Translations under genes and position numbers: made by a program
Source: an uncultured Prevotellaceae bacterium
GTDB lineage: Bacteria > Bacteroidota > Bacteroidia > Bacteroidales > Muribaculaceae
DNA: 64,000 nt
Direction: 5' to 3'
Assembly: GCA_900317325.1 (NCBI GenBank)
Contig: ONGE01000005.1
Coordinates: 62,001-126,000, forward strand
Shown here: positions 54,553-61,756 of the stretch, one piece after another
Layout: every line of letters starts with the position of its first letter
How positions within the stretch are numbered: the first letter of the stretch is position 1
Notes under the pieces: model-generated
The model's database searches: none
What the model was told of the DNA's origin: nothing
What the model saw: only the letters and a program-made list of their open reading frames with translations

Positions 54553-56418
54553 ATGGTTAGTTATTTGCAGGTCGAGGGACTGAGCAAGGCATTCGGTGTC
54601 GATGTGCTCTTTGAGGACATCACCTTTGGCATTGCCGAGGGTGAGAAAATCGGACTTATCGCCAAGAACGGCACGGGCAAGTCAACGCTGCTCGATATCC
54701 TGGCGGGTGTCTCCTCTCAAGACAGCGGCACGGTCATCTATCGCAATGACCTGCGCGTTGGATATTTACCGCAGCTGCCTGACCTGGCCGGTGCCCACAC
54801 CGTGCTTGATGCCTGCCTGCATGGCGACGATCCTCGTTCGGGTGCCATCCATGCCTATGAAGAGGCTCTGCGCACCGGCGACAGCGACGCCATGACTAGC
54901 GCCATCCAGGCGATGGATGCCAATGCGGCCTGGGACTATGAGGAGCGTTTCAAGCAAATCCTCACTCAACTCAAAATCACCGACTATGACCAGCCTGTCA
55001 AAGAGCTGAGCGGCGGCCAGGTCAAGCGTGTGGCCCTTGCCCGCCTGCTGATCGACGACCCGCAGATGCTTATCCTGGACGAGCCGACCAACCACCTCGA
55101 CATCGACATGATCGAGTGGCTGGAGAGTTACCTGCAACGCAGCCGCGTGACACTGCTGATGGTAACGCATGACAGGTATTTCCTGGACAACATCTGCAAC
55201 TGCATCATGGAGATGGATCAACACAGCATCTTCTCCTACAACGGCAACTATAACTATTACCTGGAGAAACGGGCCGAGCGCATCGAGGCTCAGAATGCTC
55301 AGGTGGAACGCGCTCGCAACTTGCTGCGTACCGAGCTGGACTGGATGCGGCGTCAGCCTCAGGCGCGTGCCCACAAGGCGCAATACCGCATCGATGCCTT
55401 CTATGACCTGCAGGAACGCGCCCAGCAGCGGCGCGACGACGGCGAGGTGGAACTGAACGTCAAGAGTGCCTACATCGGCAAGAAGATCTTCACTGCTCAC
55501 CATGTGAGCAAGCGCTTTGGCGACAAGGTGATTCTCGACGATTTCAATTACACCTTCGCCCGCTACGAGAAGCTGGGCATTGTGGGCGACAACGGCGTGG
55601 GTAAGACCACATTCATCAAACTCTTGCTCGATATCATCAAGCCCGACAGCGGCTACTTTGAAATCGGCGAGACCGTGAAATTTGCCCACTACAGCCAGGA
55701 GGGAATGCACTTTGACGAGGGCAAACGCGTAATCGATGCGGTGCGTGATGTGGCCGAGTACATCTACTTCGACGAGAAGCATCACTACACCGCCATGGCG
55801 TGGCTTAACCACTTCCTGTTCACGCCACAGGACCAGCAGAAGTACATCGCCAAGCTGAGCGGCGGAGAGCGGCGCAGGCTTTATCTGGCGATGGTGCTGA
55901 TGACCAAGCCCAACTTCCTCATCCTCGATGAGCCGACCAACGACCTGGACATCTCCACCCTCGAGATTCTTGAGGAATACCTCTCGCAGTTCAACGGTTG
56001 TGTCATCATCGTGAGCCACGACCGTTTCTTCATGGACCGCACGGTGGATCACACCTTTGTGTTCACGGGTAACGGCCATGTCAAGGACTTTCCCGGCAAC
56101 TACAGCGAGTACCGCGCCTGGAAACAGCGGCACGAGCAAGAAGCGGCTCTGGCCGCCAAGGAACAAGAAGCACCTAAGGCGAAAGAAAACACATGGGCCA
56201 ACCGCAGCGAGCAGAAGCGCCTCACCTACAAGGAGCAACGCGAACTGGAGCAACTCAATATCGATATCGAAGCGCTCAACAAAGAGAAAGCCGAACTGGA
56301 TGCCCTGTTTGCCAGCGGCGAGACCCTTGACGATGTGGCCACCAAGGCTGCCCGCTACCAAGAAGTCAAAGACCTGCTTGACGAGAAAGAACTGCGATGG
56401 CTGGAGCTTTCTTCTTAG
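54553..56418 (+). CDS. ABC-F family ATPase (Uup-like)
   Basis: This is a soluble protein with two ABC domains and no membrane segments, expected to act on the ribosome or in translation quality control. Domain 1 has Walker A GLIAKNGTGKST, signature ELSGGQVKRVALARLL and Walker B LILDEPTNHLDID. Domain 2 has GIVGDNGVGKTTF, signature [16 protein letters not shown] and LILDEPTNDLDIS. The inter-domain linker is highly charged and helical (about 235-305). The C-terminus (about 540-621) is a coiled coil rich in Lys/Glu, which is characteristic of Uup. The 621-aa length fits Uup better than EttA. A heptamer repeat array starts at the stop. Confidence 0.94.
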   Translation: MVSYLQVEGLSKAFGVDVLFEDITFGIAEGEKIGLIAKNGTGKSTLLDILAGVSSQDSGTVIYRNDLRVGYLPQLPDLAGAHTVLDACLHGDDPRSGAIHAYEEALRTGDSDAMTSAIQAMDANAAWDYEERFKQILTQLKITDYDQPVKELSGGQVKRVALARLLIDDPQMLILDEPTNHLDIDMIEWLESYLQRSRVTLLMVTHDRYFLDNICNCIMEMDQHSIFSYNGNYNYYLEKRAERIEAQNAQVERARNLLRTELDWMRRQPQARAHKAQYRIDAFYDLQERAQQRRDDGEVELNVKSAYIGKKIFTAHHVSKRFGDKVILDDFNYTFARYEKLGIVGDNGVGKTTFIKLLLDIIKPDSGYFEIGETVKFAHYSQEGMHFDEGKRVIDAVRDVAEYIYFDEKHHYTAMAWLNHFLFTPQDQQKYIAKLSGGERRRLYLAMVLMTKPNFLILDEPTNDLDISTLEILEEYLSQFNGCVIIVSHDRFFMDRTVDHTFVFTGNGHVKDFPGNYSEYRAWKQRHEQEAALAAKEQEAPKAKENTWANRSEQKRLTYKEQRELEQLNIDIEALNKEKAELDALFASGETLDDVATKAARYQEVKDLLDEKELRWLELSS

Positions 56419-56517
56419 TTAGGAGTTAGGAGTTAGGAATTAGGAGTTAGGAATTAGGAATTAGGAATTAGGAATTAGGAATGGACTAAGGACTAGGGAC
56501 TAAGGACTAGGGACTAA
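56418..56517. repeat. Heptamer arrays (RTTAGGA x9, GGACTAR x5)
   Basis: Nine contiguous copies of gttagga/attagga (56418-56480), then at, then five copies of ggactaa/ggactag (56483-56517). The array begins at the last base of the ABC-F stop codon and ends five bases before umuC. It may affect transcription or act as a recombination site. Confidence 0.9.
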
Positions 56518-56521
56518 AAAA

Positions 56522-57787
56522 ATGTACGGGCTGATTGACTGCAATAACTTCTTTGTATCCTGTGAGCGCGTGTTCGACCCTCGGCTTAACGGGAAAAAAG
56601 TCGTTGTGCTCTCCAACAACGACGGTTGCGTCATCGCCCGCAGCAACGAGGCTAAGGCAGTTGGTATCCCCATGGGGTGTCCGGCTTTCAAAATCAAGGA
56701 ATACACCAATCCGCGCGACATCATCCAGCTGTCGGCTCGCCATCTGCTGTACCGCGACCTGTCGGACCGTGTGATGGCGTTACTGGGCCAGGAGGTGGGC
56801 AACGTGCAGCAATATTCGGTTGATGAAGCGTTTTTCAAGCTCCCGCACGAGGATGTCGAGACCAGCCACCGCGTGATGGCCGACCTGGTCAAGAAAATAC
56901 GACAATACGTCGGCATCCCCGTCAGCGTGGGTTTTGCACCCTCGCGCACGCTCGCCAAGGTCGCCAACCACATCGCCAAGCGAGACCGTCGCATCACCGA
57001 CGGCGTCTATTGGCTCGTGCGCCCCGAGGCCATCGACATCATCCTGCGTCGCACACCCATCGAGGACGTCTGGGGAATAGGCCGGCGTCTGTCGTCGTCT
57101 TTGCAGGCCCAAGGCATCAAGACGGCTGCCGACTTTGTGAAGATGCCGCCCTCGCTGGTGCGCTCGCAATACTCGGTGACGCTCGAGCGCACGCAGCGCG
57201 AACTCATGGGCCACGACTGCCAAATCGCCAATCCTGTTGACATTGCTCACAAGACCATCATGACCTCGCGCACATTCGGAAAGGTACTTACCGACCGTAA
57301 CGAGATTGCTGATGCCGTCGTCAGCTTTGCCGAACGCACTGCACGCCAGCTGCGCGACGAGGGCAGCGTGGCCGGCAGCATCATGACCTATGTCAGGGGC
57401 GATCGTTTTCGTGAAGACCTGCCATTCTATTCCAACTCATGCCAACTGACACTCGACACCCCGACAAGCGACACGATGACTATCGTGCGTCAAGCCCTTA
57501 AAGCGCTGGACCGCATCTGGCGCGACGGCTTCTCTTACCGCAAGGCCGGCGTGATGGCCCTTGACATCCATCACGGCGGCGGCATTCAGCTCAACGTCTT
57601 TGACCCCGAGGATCACAGCAAACTGCGCCGCCTGATGTCCAGCATCGACGGCATCAACAACATGTACGGCAGCCGCTCGGTCAAGCTTGCCCCCGGACTG
57701 CAACGCGGCGAGTGGTCCCCCAACCAGAACCATTTCAACACCACAAGCAAGACGCTCCACTTCTACACCGGCATGATCGACTACTGA
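56522..57787 (+). CDS. umuC: Y-family DNA polymerase UmuC (Pol V catalytic subunit type)
   Basis: This is an error-prone translesion polymerase of 421 aa. The N-terminus MYGLIDCNNFFVSCERVFDP contains the first catalytic Asp, VVLSNNDGCVIARSNEAK is the UmuC signature, and YSVDEAF holds the other catalytic carboxylates. The HhH region VWGIGRRLSSSLQAQGIKTA and the little-finger and UmuC C-terminal domains follow. No umuD is adjacent on either side, and no LexA-type box is evident in the repeat-filled upstream gap. The start five bases after the heptamer array and the gene remnant directly behind the stop suggest that this gene was inserted or rearranged here. Confidence 0.93.
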   Translation: MYGLIDCNNFFVSCERVFDPRLNGKKVVVLSNNDGCVIARSNEAKAVGIPMGCPAFKIKEYTNPRDIIQLSARHLLYRDLSDRVMALLGQEVGNVQQYSVDEAFFKLPHEDVETSHRVMADLVKKIRQYVGIPVSVGFAPSRTLAKVANHIAKRDRRITDGVYWLVRPEAIDIILRRTPIEDVWGIGRRLSSSLQAQGIKTAADFVKMPPSLVRSQYSVTLERTQRELMGHDCQIANPVDIAHKTIMTSRTFGKVLTDRNEIADAVVSFAERTARQLRDEGSVAGSIMTYVRGDRFREDLPFYSNSCQLTLDTPTSDTMTIVRQALKALDRIWRDGFSYRKAGVMALDIHHGGGIQLNVFDPEDHSKLRRLMSSIDGINNMYGSRSVKLAPGLQRGEWSPNQNHFNTTSKTLHFYTGMIDY

Positions 57788-58007
57788 TGCCACCTGCAGC
57801 AACAACGAGAACTTCACCGAAAAACCAAATTATTTCATCGTGAACATCATCTCTCAGGTTTCGATGCAGTCGGTGATCTACACCCAGATCGGTGGCTACG
57901 GTGATAGTATCAACATTTCTTCGCTCCCTGACGCTTACTATCGCATCGTCATCCAGTCCTCAAATAATAATGTATATGAGGGCTACTTCCTTTGGGAGCA
58001 AGAATGA
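57786..58007 (+). pseudogene. 3' remnant of a secreted-protein gene
   Basis: An open frame without a start runs from inside the umuC stop codon (frame offset from umuC) to TGA 58005-58007. It encodes about 73 residues ending SSLPDAYYRIVIQSSNNNVY EGYF-type sequence. The phrase GGYGDSINISSLPDAYYRIVI resembles the final beta-sandwich (DUF3244-like) of Bacteroidales exported proteins, where SLPxGxYxIxI is common. The 5' part appears to have been lost at the umuC junction. Naming of the parent family is tentative. Confidence 0.5.
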
Positions 58008-58090
58008 CCTGATTTCACCGATGAAATCGACATTATTTGAAGCAGAAATTCTTATTCACTATTTTATTAACCATTATATCATTTTTGATA

Positions 58091-58284
58091 ATGAAAAAGA
58101 TTCTTTCCCTGGCAGTTTTTTCTGCCTGTTGGCTTTTGCCAACCCTGTGAATGCTCAACTTATCATCCGCAACAATGGCCATGCTGAGATAGGTGTGAAT
58201 CCGTCAACGGGCACAGTAACGCTTCAAGGTGGATTTAGCGTGGAACAAGGTGCAACTTTCGCCATATATCCATCAAGTTACTGA
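58091..58284 (+). pseudogene. Small secreted-protein gene broken by a frameshift in a T6 tract
   Basis: The ATG at 58091 begins a good signal peptide (MKKILSLAVF...), but this frame stops after 19 codons. The neighbouring frame continues it in a natural way: LLAFANPVNAQLIIRNNG and on to ...VEQGATFAIYPSSY, with TGA at 58282-58284. Adding one T to the gtttttt run near 58119 would restore a 64-aa exported protein ending in a VEQGATFAIYPSSY tail of a type seen on small Bacteroidales secreted proteins. This could be a true pseudogene, a slippage-controlled switch or a sequencing error. Confidence 0.6.
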
Positions 58285-58290
58285 TATATC

Positions 58291-58346
58291 TTTTTGGAAG
58301 TTGAAAAAAAATGATGTATTTTTGGAAGTTGAAAAAAAATGATGTA
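58291..58346. repeat. 28-bp perfect tandem duplication carrying promoter elements
   Basis: Two identical 28-bp units (58291-58318 and 58319-58346), each beginning tttttggaagttg. Each unit boundary creates TATTTTTG. Confidence 0.9.
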
Positions 58347-58352
58347 TTTTTG
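58293..58352 (+). promoter_or_regulatory. Two overlapping Bacteroidetes-type promoters for the 293-aa gene
   Basis: Promoter A is TTTG (58293-58296), N20, TATTTTTG (58317-58324). Promoter B is TTTG (58321-58324), N20, TATTTTTG (58345-58352). The TTTG of A's -7 box is also B's -33 element. B's -7 box ends 27 bases before the start codon. Confidence 0.7.
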
Positions 58353-58379
58353 TACTATTAAATAAAAGCAGATATCATT

Positions 58380-59261
58380 ATGAAAAGGTTATTATTTCTA
58401 TCAATCTTGTCTCTTTTAGGTATTCTTCAGTCCTTTTCTCAAGAATATGAGTACATCCCCTTCGTTCGCGAGGGTGTCAAGTGGGTGTACGTTTGTGACA
58501 ATCCATACTTGGATGACGTTTTGGATATGCCTTTCGGCTTGCACTATTACAGTTTTGAAATGAAAGGAGATGTGCTGATTGGCGACAAGTATTACAAACC
58601 TGTTGTCTTGACCCATTATCTTGATAAGACGGGCCAAAACATGGAAGTGGAAATCTTTACTCCGGTCTATCTGCGTGAGGAGGAAAAAGTGGTTTATGCC
58701 ATTCATCCTGACGGTATTTGGTATGCCCAGTGTCCGGTTGGCTACTGTTGGTATGTCGAAGCTCCTTATTCAGGCGGTTTACCATTAACCGCAACCAAAG
58801 AAGAATTTATTCTATATGATTTCAATGATCCGATGGCGTTATATAATGAAATCGTAGGATTAGGAGTGAATGACTATATCGGGACAAGCATGGTGACTGT
58901 TGGTGGCCATGAAAGCAAATGCCATCACTATCAAACCTGTTATAGTACAGATGACGTTATCATTGAGGGCATCGGTTATGATGGATTTATGGGTTTTCCT
59001 CTTTTTTACTTTGAATTGCTCACCACTGGACAACAGGTAGCTTATGGTTTCAGTCATGTCGTTGAGGATGACAGCATTATTTATAAAGGGAGGAAGTACG
59101 ACCCGGGATGCTGTGTTGGCATTGACGAGGTGGTAGCCGACCGCACAGGCCGCCCACAGGACGAGAACTACTACGACCTGATGGGCCGCCCCATGGGCAA
59201 GGACGTCCCCACTGCCCCCGGCATCTACATCCACAACGGCAAAAAGATAGTCGTCCGCTAA
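58380..59261 (+). CDS. Secreted protein of unknown function with short sorting-like C-terminus, 293 aa
   Basis: This is an exported protein with signal peptide residues 1-20 (ending SFSQ). The mature N-terminus EYEYIPFVREGVKWVYVCDN closely matches the next gene's EYDYLPIAREGVKWVNEK, so the two are tandem paralogues. The middle is beta-rich and has no recognised family. The last 29 residues (YDLMGRPMGKDVPTAPGIYI then HNGKKIVVR) resemble the compact C-terminal signals of Bacteroidetes secreted proteins (type IX-like). Composition switches from AT-rich in the body to GC-rich in the last 50 codons. Two promoters lie in the duplicated sequence just upstream. Confidence 0.8.
   Translation: MKRLLFLSILSLLGILQSFSQEYEYIPFVREGVKWVYVCDNPYLDDVLDMPFGLHYYSFEMKGDVLIGDKYYKPVVLTHYLDKTGQNMEVEIFTPVYLREEEKVVYAIHPDGIWYAQCPVGYCWYVEAPYSGGLPLTATKEEFILYDFNDPMALYNEIVGLGVNDYIGTSMVTVGGHESKCHHYQTCYSTDDVIIEGIGYDGFMGFPLFYFELLTTGQQVAYGFSHVVEDDSIIYKGRKYDPGCCVGIDEVVADRTGRPQDENYYDLMGRPMGKDVPTAPGIYIHNGKKIVVR
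59160..59251 (+). repeat. 92-bp 3' cassette, copy 1
   Basis: Matches 60147-60238 at 90 of 92 positions. It encodes the shared C-terminal DENYYDLMGRPMGKDVPTAP segment of the two tandem paralogues. Confidence 0.9.
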
Positions 59262-59312
59262 AGCCCTTGTGCTGTAATCTTTTGCAAAAAGTACAACTTA
59301 AAACAAAGAATT

Positions 59313-60248
59313 ATGAGAAAGTTTTCAACATTTCTGCTGTTCGCTCTGCTGAGTATGACCCAGGCGGTAGCCCAAGAATACGATTATCTTCCTATTGCTC
59401 GTGAAGGGGTGAAATGGGTCAACGAGAAAGTAATCGTCAACCACGGCGACACCACCAGGTATTACTATAAATATGAATTTTGTGGTTATGACAGTGCATG
59501 GACAGACGTAACTGGTTACGGTCTGTGCAAAGCCTGTTATTATTATACAGGAGATAAACTTGATGTGAATACAGACAGTCTGATAGCAGGATTAGATTCC
59601 CGTAGAACTATTACAACATGCGGGAGAAACTATGCCTACGGAAAAGCCTTATTTCAGGGCAGACTTTTATTACAAGTAGCTCGGTATGTCGGAGTTGGAG
59701 GAGACACTTTTTTGTACGTTTTCAATGACGAGACAACAGCGTCATCTTCTTCTGGGCTTTTTTCTAATACAATAGATTATTACCTTATATGCCAAGAGAA
59801 TACGCATTTTCCTGAGGATAGTCCTCATCTTTTGACCCGTGAGAATTTCCTGCAAGTCGAACCCGTCGAAATTGAGAGCATTCCCTGTCGTCGTTGGGCC
59901 ATTCTTGGAGAACAAGGCGACACGCTGGCGCTTTTAGTCGAGGGTATCGGGTTTGACAGCCGTGACATGGGTGACCTGTTGACGCCGTTCACGCGCCAGC
60001 CTGACCACAATGCCGATTACCAGGAGTGGTGCGGCCTGAGCCATGTGGTGAAGGACGGCCAGATCATCTACAAGGGCATGCGCTACCGCGACGGTGCCTT
60101 CCATGGCATTGACGAAGTGGTGGCCGACCGCACGTCCTGTCCGCTGGACGAGAACTACTACGACCTGATGGGCCGCCCCATGGGCAAGGACGTCCCCACT
60201 GCCCCCGGCATCTACATCCACAACAGCAAAAAAATAGTGGTGAGATAA
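59313..60248 (+). CDS. Secreted paralogue of the preceding protein, 311 aa
   Basis: This is an exported protein with a signal peptide ending AVAQ (residues 1-20). It is a tandem paralogue of the gene at 58380: both begin with EYxYxPxxREGVKW and end with the same YDLMGRP...PGIYIHN tail. The middle regions (about residues 40-215) are strongly diverged, while about the last 60 residues (GLSHVVKDGQIIYKGMRYRD on) are close. Composition again shifts from AT-rich body to GC-rich end. No enzyme motif is visible. An inverted repeat (60267-60309) follows the stop and may act as terminator. Confidence 0.8.
   Translation: MRKFSTFLLFALLSMTQAVAQEYDYLPIAREGVKWVNEKVIVNHGDTTRYYYKYEFCGYDSAWTDVTGYGLCKACYYYTGDKLDVNTDSLIAGLDSRRTITTCGRNYAYGKALFQGRLLLQVARYVGVGGDTFLYVFNDETTASSSSGLFSNTIDYYLICQENTHFPEDSPHLLTRENFLQVEPVEIESIPCRRWAILGEQGDTLALLVEGIGFDSRDMGDLLTPFTRQPDHNADYQEWCGLSHVVKDGQIIYKGMRYRDGAFHGIDEVVADRTSCPLDENYYDLMGRPMGKDVPTAPGIYIHNSKKIVVR
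60147..60238 (+). repeat. 92-bp 3' cassette, copy 2
   Basis: Second copy of the near-identical 3' segment at 59160-59251. The two differences are G to A changes near the end. Confidence 0.9.
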
Positions 60249-60266
60249 GCTGAATTCAGTTTAAGG

Positions 60267-60309
60267 CAAACCCTGCAAGACGCCAGTATGGCTTGTCTTG
60301 CGGGGTTTG
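60267..60309 (+). terminator. Hairpin after the 311-aa gene
   Basis: The arms caaaccctgcaagac and gtcttgcggggtttg pair over 15 positions with one G-T. Only a weak T-run follows. Confidence 0.6.
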
Positions 60310-60393
60310 TCATATTATTGGTGCTCGGTAAAAATACGATAGAATGCAATAAACAATTGACTATCAATGTTGCAATGATGGTTTCAAATGAAA

Positions 60394-60573
60394 GAGGGTG
60401 TGTCATAATTCAACTGCTAGAACTATAACCGCCCTGCGGGGCGGGAAATTAATCAAATTAATTATAAAATTTTTATTAATATGACAATAGTATCAATTTT
60501 AATTTAATAATTTGTTTAATTTCCCGTGCGATAGCACGGTTATATTACCGAGTCGCAATTATGACACATCCTC
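60394..60573. mobile_element. MITE-like element with terminal inverted repeats and nested hairpins
   Basis: The 17-bp ends gagggtgtgtcataatt and aattatgacacatcctc are inverted repeats with one mismatch. Pairing continues inward for about 75 bases per arm, through ctataaccg...cgggaaattaa on the left and ttaatttcccg...cggttatat on the right. Each arm contains its own GC hairpin (ccgccctgcggggcgg at 60429-60444; ccgtgcgatagcacgg at 60524-60539). The centre is very AT-rich. No transposase frame is present. No clear target duplication is seen. Confidence 0.75.
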
Positions 60574-60677
60574 GTAGGGCTGCAAGGGTATAGGCTGGGT
60601 GAACTGTAAAAAGTGACCTGGTCGCCCCTCGCGAGTGCTATTCAATGGTCGCATATATATCGGTGCCCACAGGGCTT

Positions 60678-60705
60678 GTAGAGGCGCAAAATTTTGCGTC
60701 TCTAC
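60678..60705. repeat. REP-like palindrome, copy 4
   Basis: gtagaggcgcaaaa followed by ttttgcgtctctac, a 28-bp palindrome with one mismatch (g for a). It is the most complete copy, including the gtag/ctac outer pairs. Confidence 0.85.
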
Positions 60706-60757
60706 AGATAATAGTCATTGAACATCAAGGCTTGTTGTTGTTTTTTCAGGACTTTTA

Positions 60758-60789
60758 TTTGTTATTTACATTTTTTTTGATTAACTTTG
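60758..60789 (+). promoter_or_regulatory. Promoter for the propeller-amidase pair
   Basis: TTTG (60758-60761), a 20-base spacer and TAACTTTG (60782-60789), 70 bases before the start at 60860. Confidence 0.75.
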
Positions 60790-60859
60790 CCCGCTTAGAG
60801 ATAGACTAAAAAGATTGTTTTAATAACCACATTATGTTTAACTTAAACCATTTACCATC

Positions 60860-61756
60860 ATGATGAGAAAAATTCTATTCGCAATGGCGTTAGGCTTCTC
60901 GATGAGTGCAATGGGCCAGGTGCTGCAAGTGACCTCGATTGAGCAGGTCAACATGCCTGAAAAGGCTGCAGTGGCGGCAATCAGTCCTCAAGGCGATTAC
61001 CTGCTGCTGACCAGTGCCACAAACCAGGGCCTCACAAAGCTAGACCTGACCAATGGTGAAAGCCAGACGCTGAGCACTGCGCCCAGCGCCGGGCACAACG
61101 TGAAGATCTCGCCCGACGGCCAGACGGTCGTTTACCGCGAGGGCTCCTTCAACAAGAAACACCTGCGCATGTCCACGCTCAAGAGCGTGAATCTGGCCAC
61201 CGGTGCCAGTCAGGTGCTTGTGAAACCCACGCGTGACCTGCAAGGCTATGCTGTTGACGCCACCAGCGCCGGTGTTGTCAACAAGGGTAAATTCAGCAAG
61301 AAGGCCCTCGGCAAAGCCAAGGCTCAGAACGTGCCCGTGCTGTCGATCAACAAGGGCCAGTTGATGATCACCGTGAACGGCAAGACCCGCAAGCTGTCAC
61401 CTAACGGCGACCAGTTCAGCTACATGTGGGCCTCGCTCTCGCCCGACGGCACCAAGGTGCTGTACTATCAGGCTGCTCACGGCACCTACGTGTGCAACCT
61501 TGACGGCAGCAATGTGCGCAAGGTGGGCAAGATGCGCGCCCCGGTATGGTATGACAACAACACCGTTGTGGGTATGCTCGACCTTGATGACGGCGAGTTC
61601 ATCTATGCCTCGACCATCGTTGCCGCTACGCTCGACGGCATGACGCAGACGCTGACCGACGATGCCACCATCGCCATGTATCCCCATGCCGCCGACGGCA
61701 AGATTGCCTTCAGCACCCCTGCCGGTGAAGCTTACATTATTAACGTAACCAAATGA
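60860..61756 (+). CDS. Exported TolB-like beta-propeller protein, 298 aa
   Basis: This is an exported protein with signal peptide residues 1-19 (ending AMGQ). Repeated blades contain the TolB/WD40-like phrases AAISPQGDYLLLTS, VKISPDGQTVVYREG, ASLSPDGTKVLYYQA and CNLDGSNVRKVGK. With about 280 mature residues there is room for a six-bladed propeller. No catalytic motif is seen; a binding role in the periplasm or at the surface is likely. The stop codon overlaps the start of the amidase gene (TGATG), so the two are translated together and may act on the same substrate. That link is inference. Confidence 0.82.
   Translation: MMRKILFAMALGFSMSAMGQVLQVTSIEQVNMPEKAAVAAISPQGDYLLLTSATNQGLTKLDLTNGESQTLSTAPSAGHNVKISPDGQTVVYREGSFNKKHLRMSTLKSVNLATGASQVLVKPTRDLQGYAVDATSAGVVNKGKFSKKALGKAKAQNVPVLSINKGQLMITVNGKTRKLSPNGDQFSYMWASLSPDGTKVLYYQAAHGTYVCNLDGSNVRKVGKMRAPVWYDNNTVVGMLDLDDGEFIYASTIVAATLDGMTQTLTDDATIAMYPHAADGKIAFSTPAGEAYIINVTK

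Larger units (their letters stand above)
60249..60859. other. 611-base intergenic region with mobile-element-like repeats
   Basis: This gap contains a hairpin, the 180-bp MITE-like element, one REP-like palindrome and a promoter for the downstream gene. No coding frame is supported. Confidence 0.75.

Noticed and set aside
57892-58090. Upstream part of a 130-codon frame ending at 58284
   Set aside because: The part before 58091 is in another frame than both the gene remnant and the signal peptide and has no coding character. Only the 3' part belongs to the frameshifted small gene.
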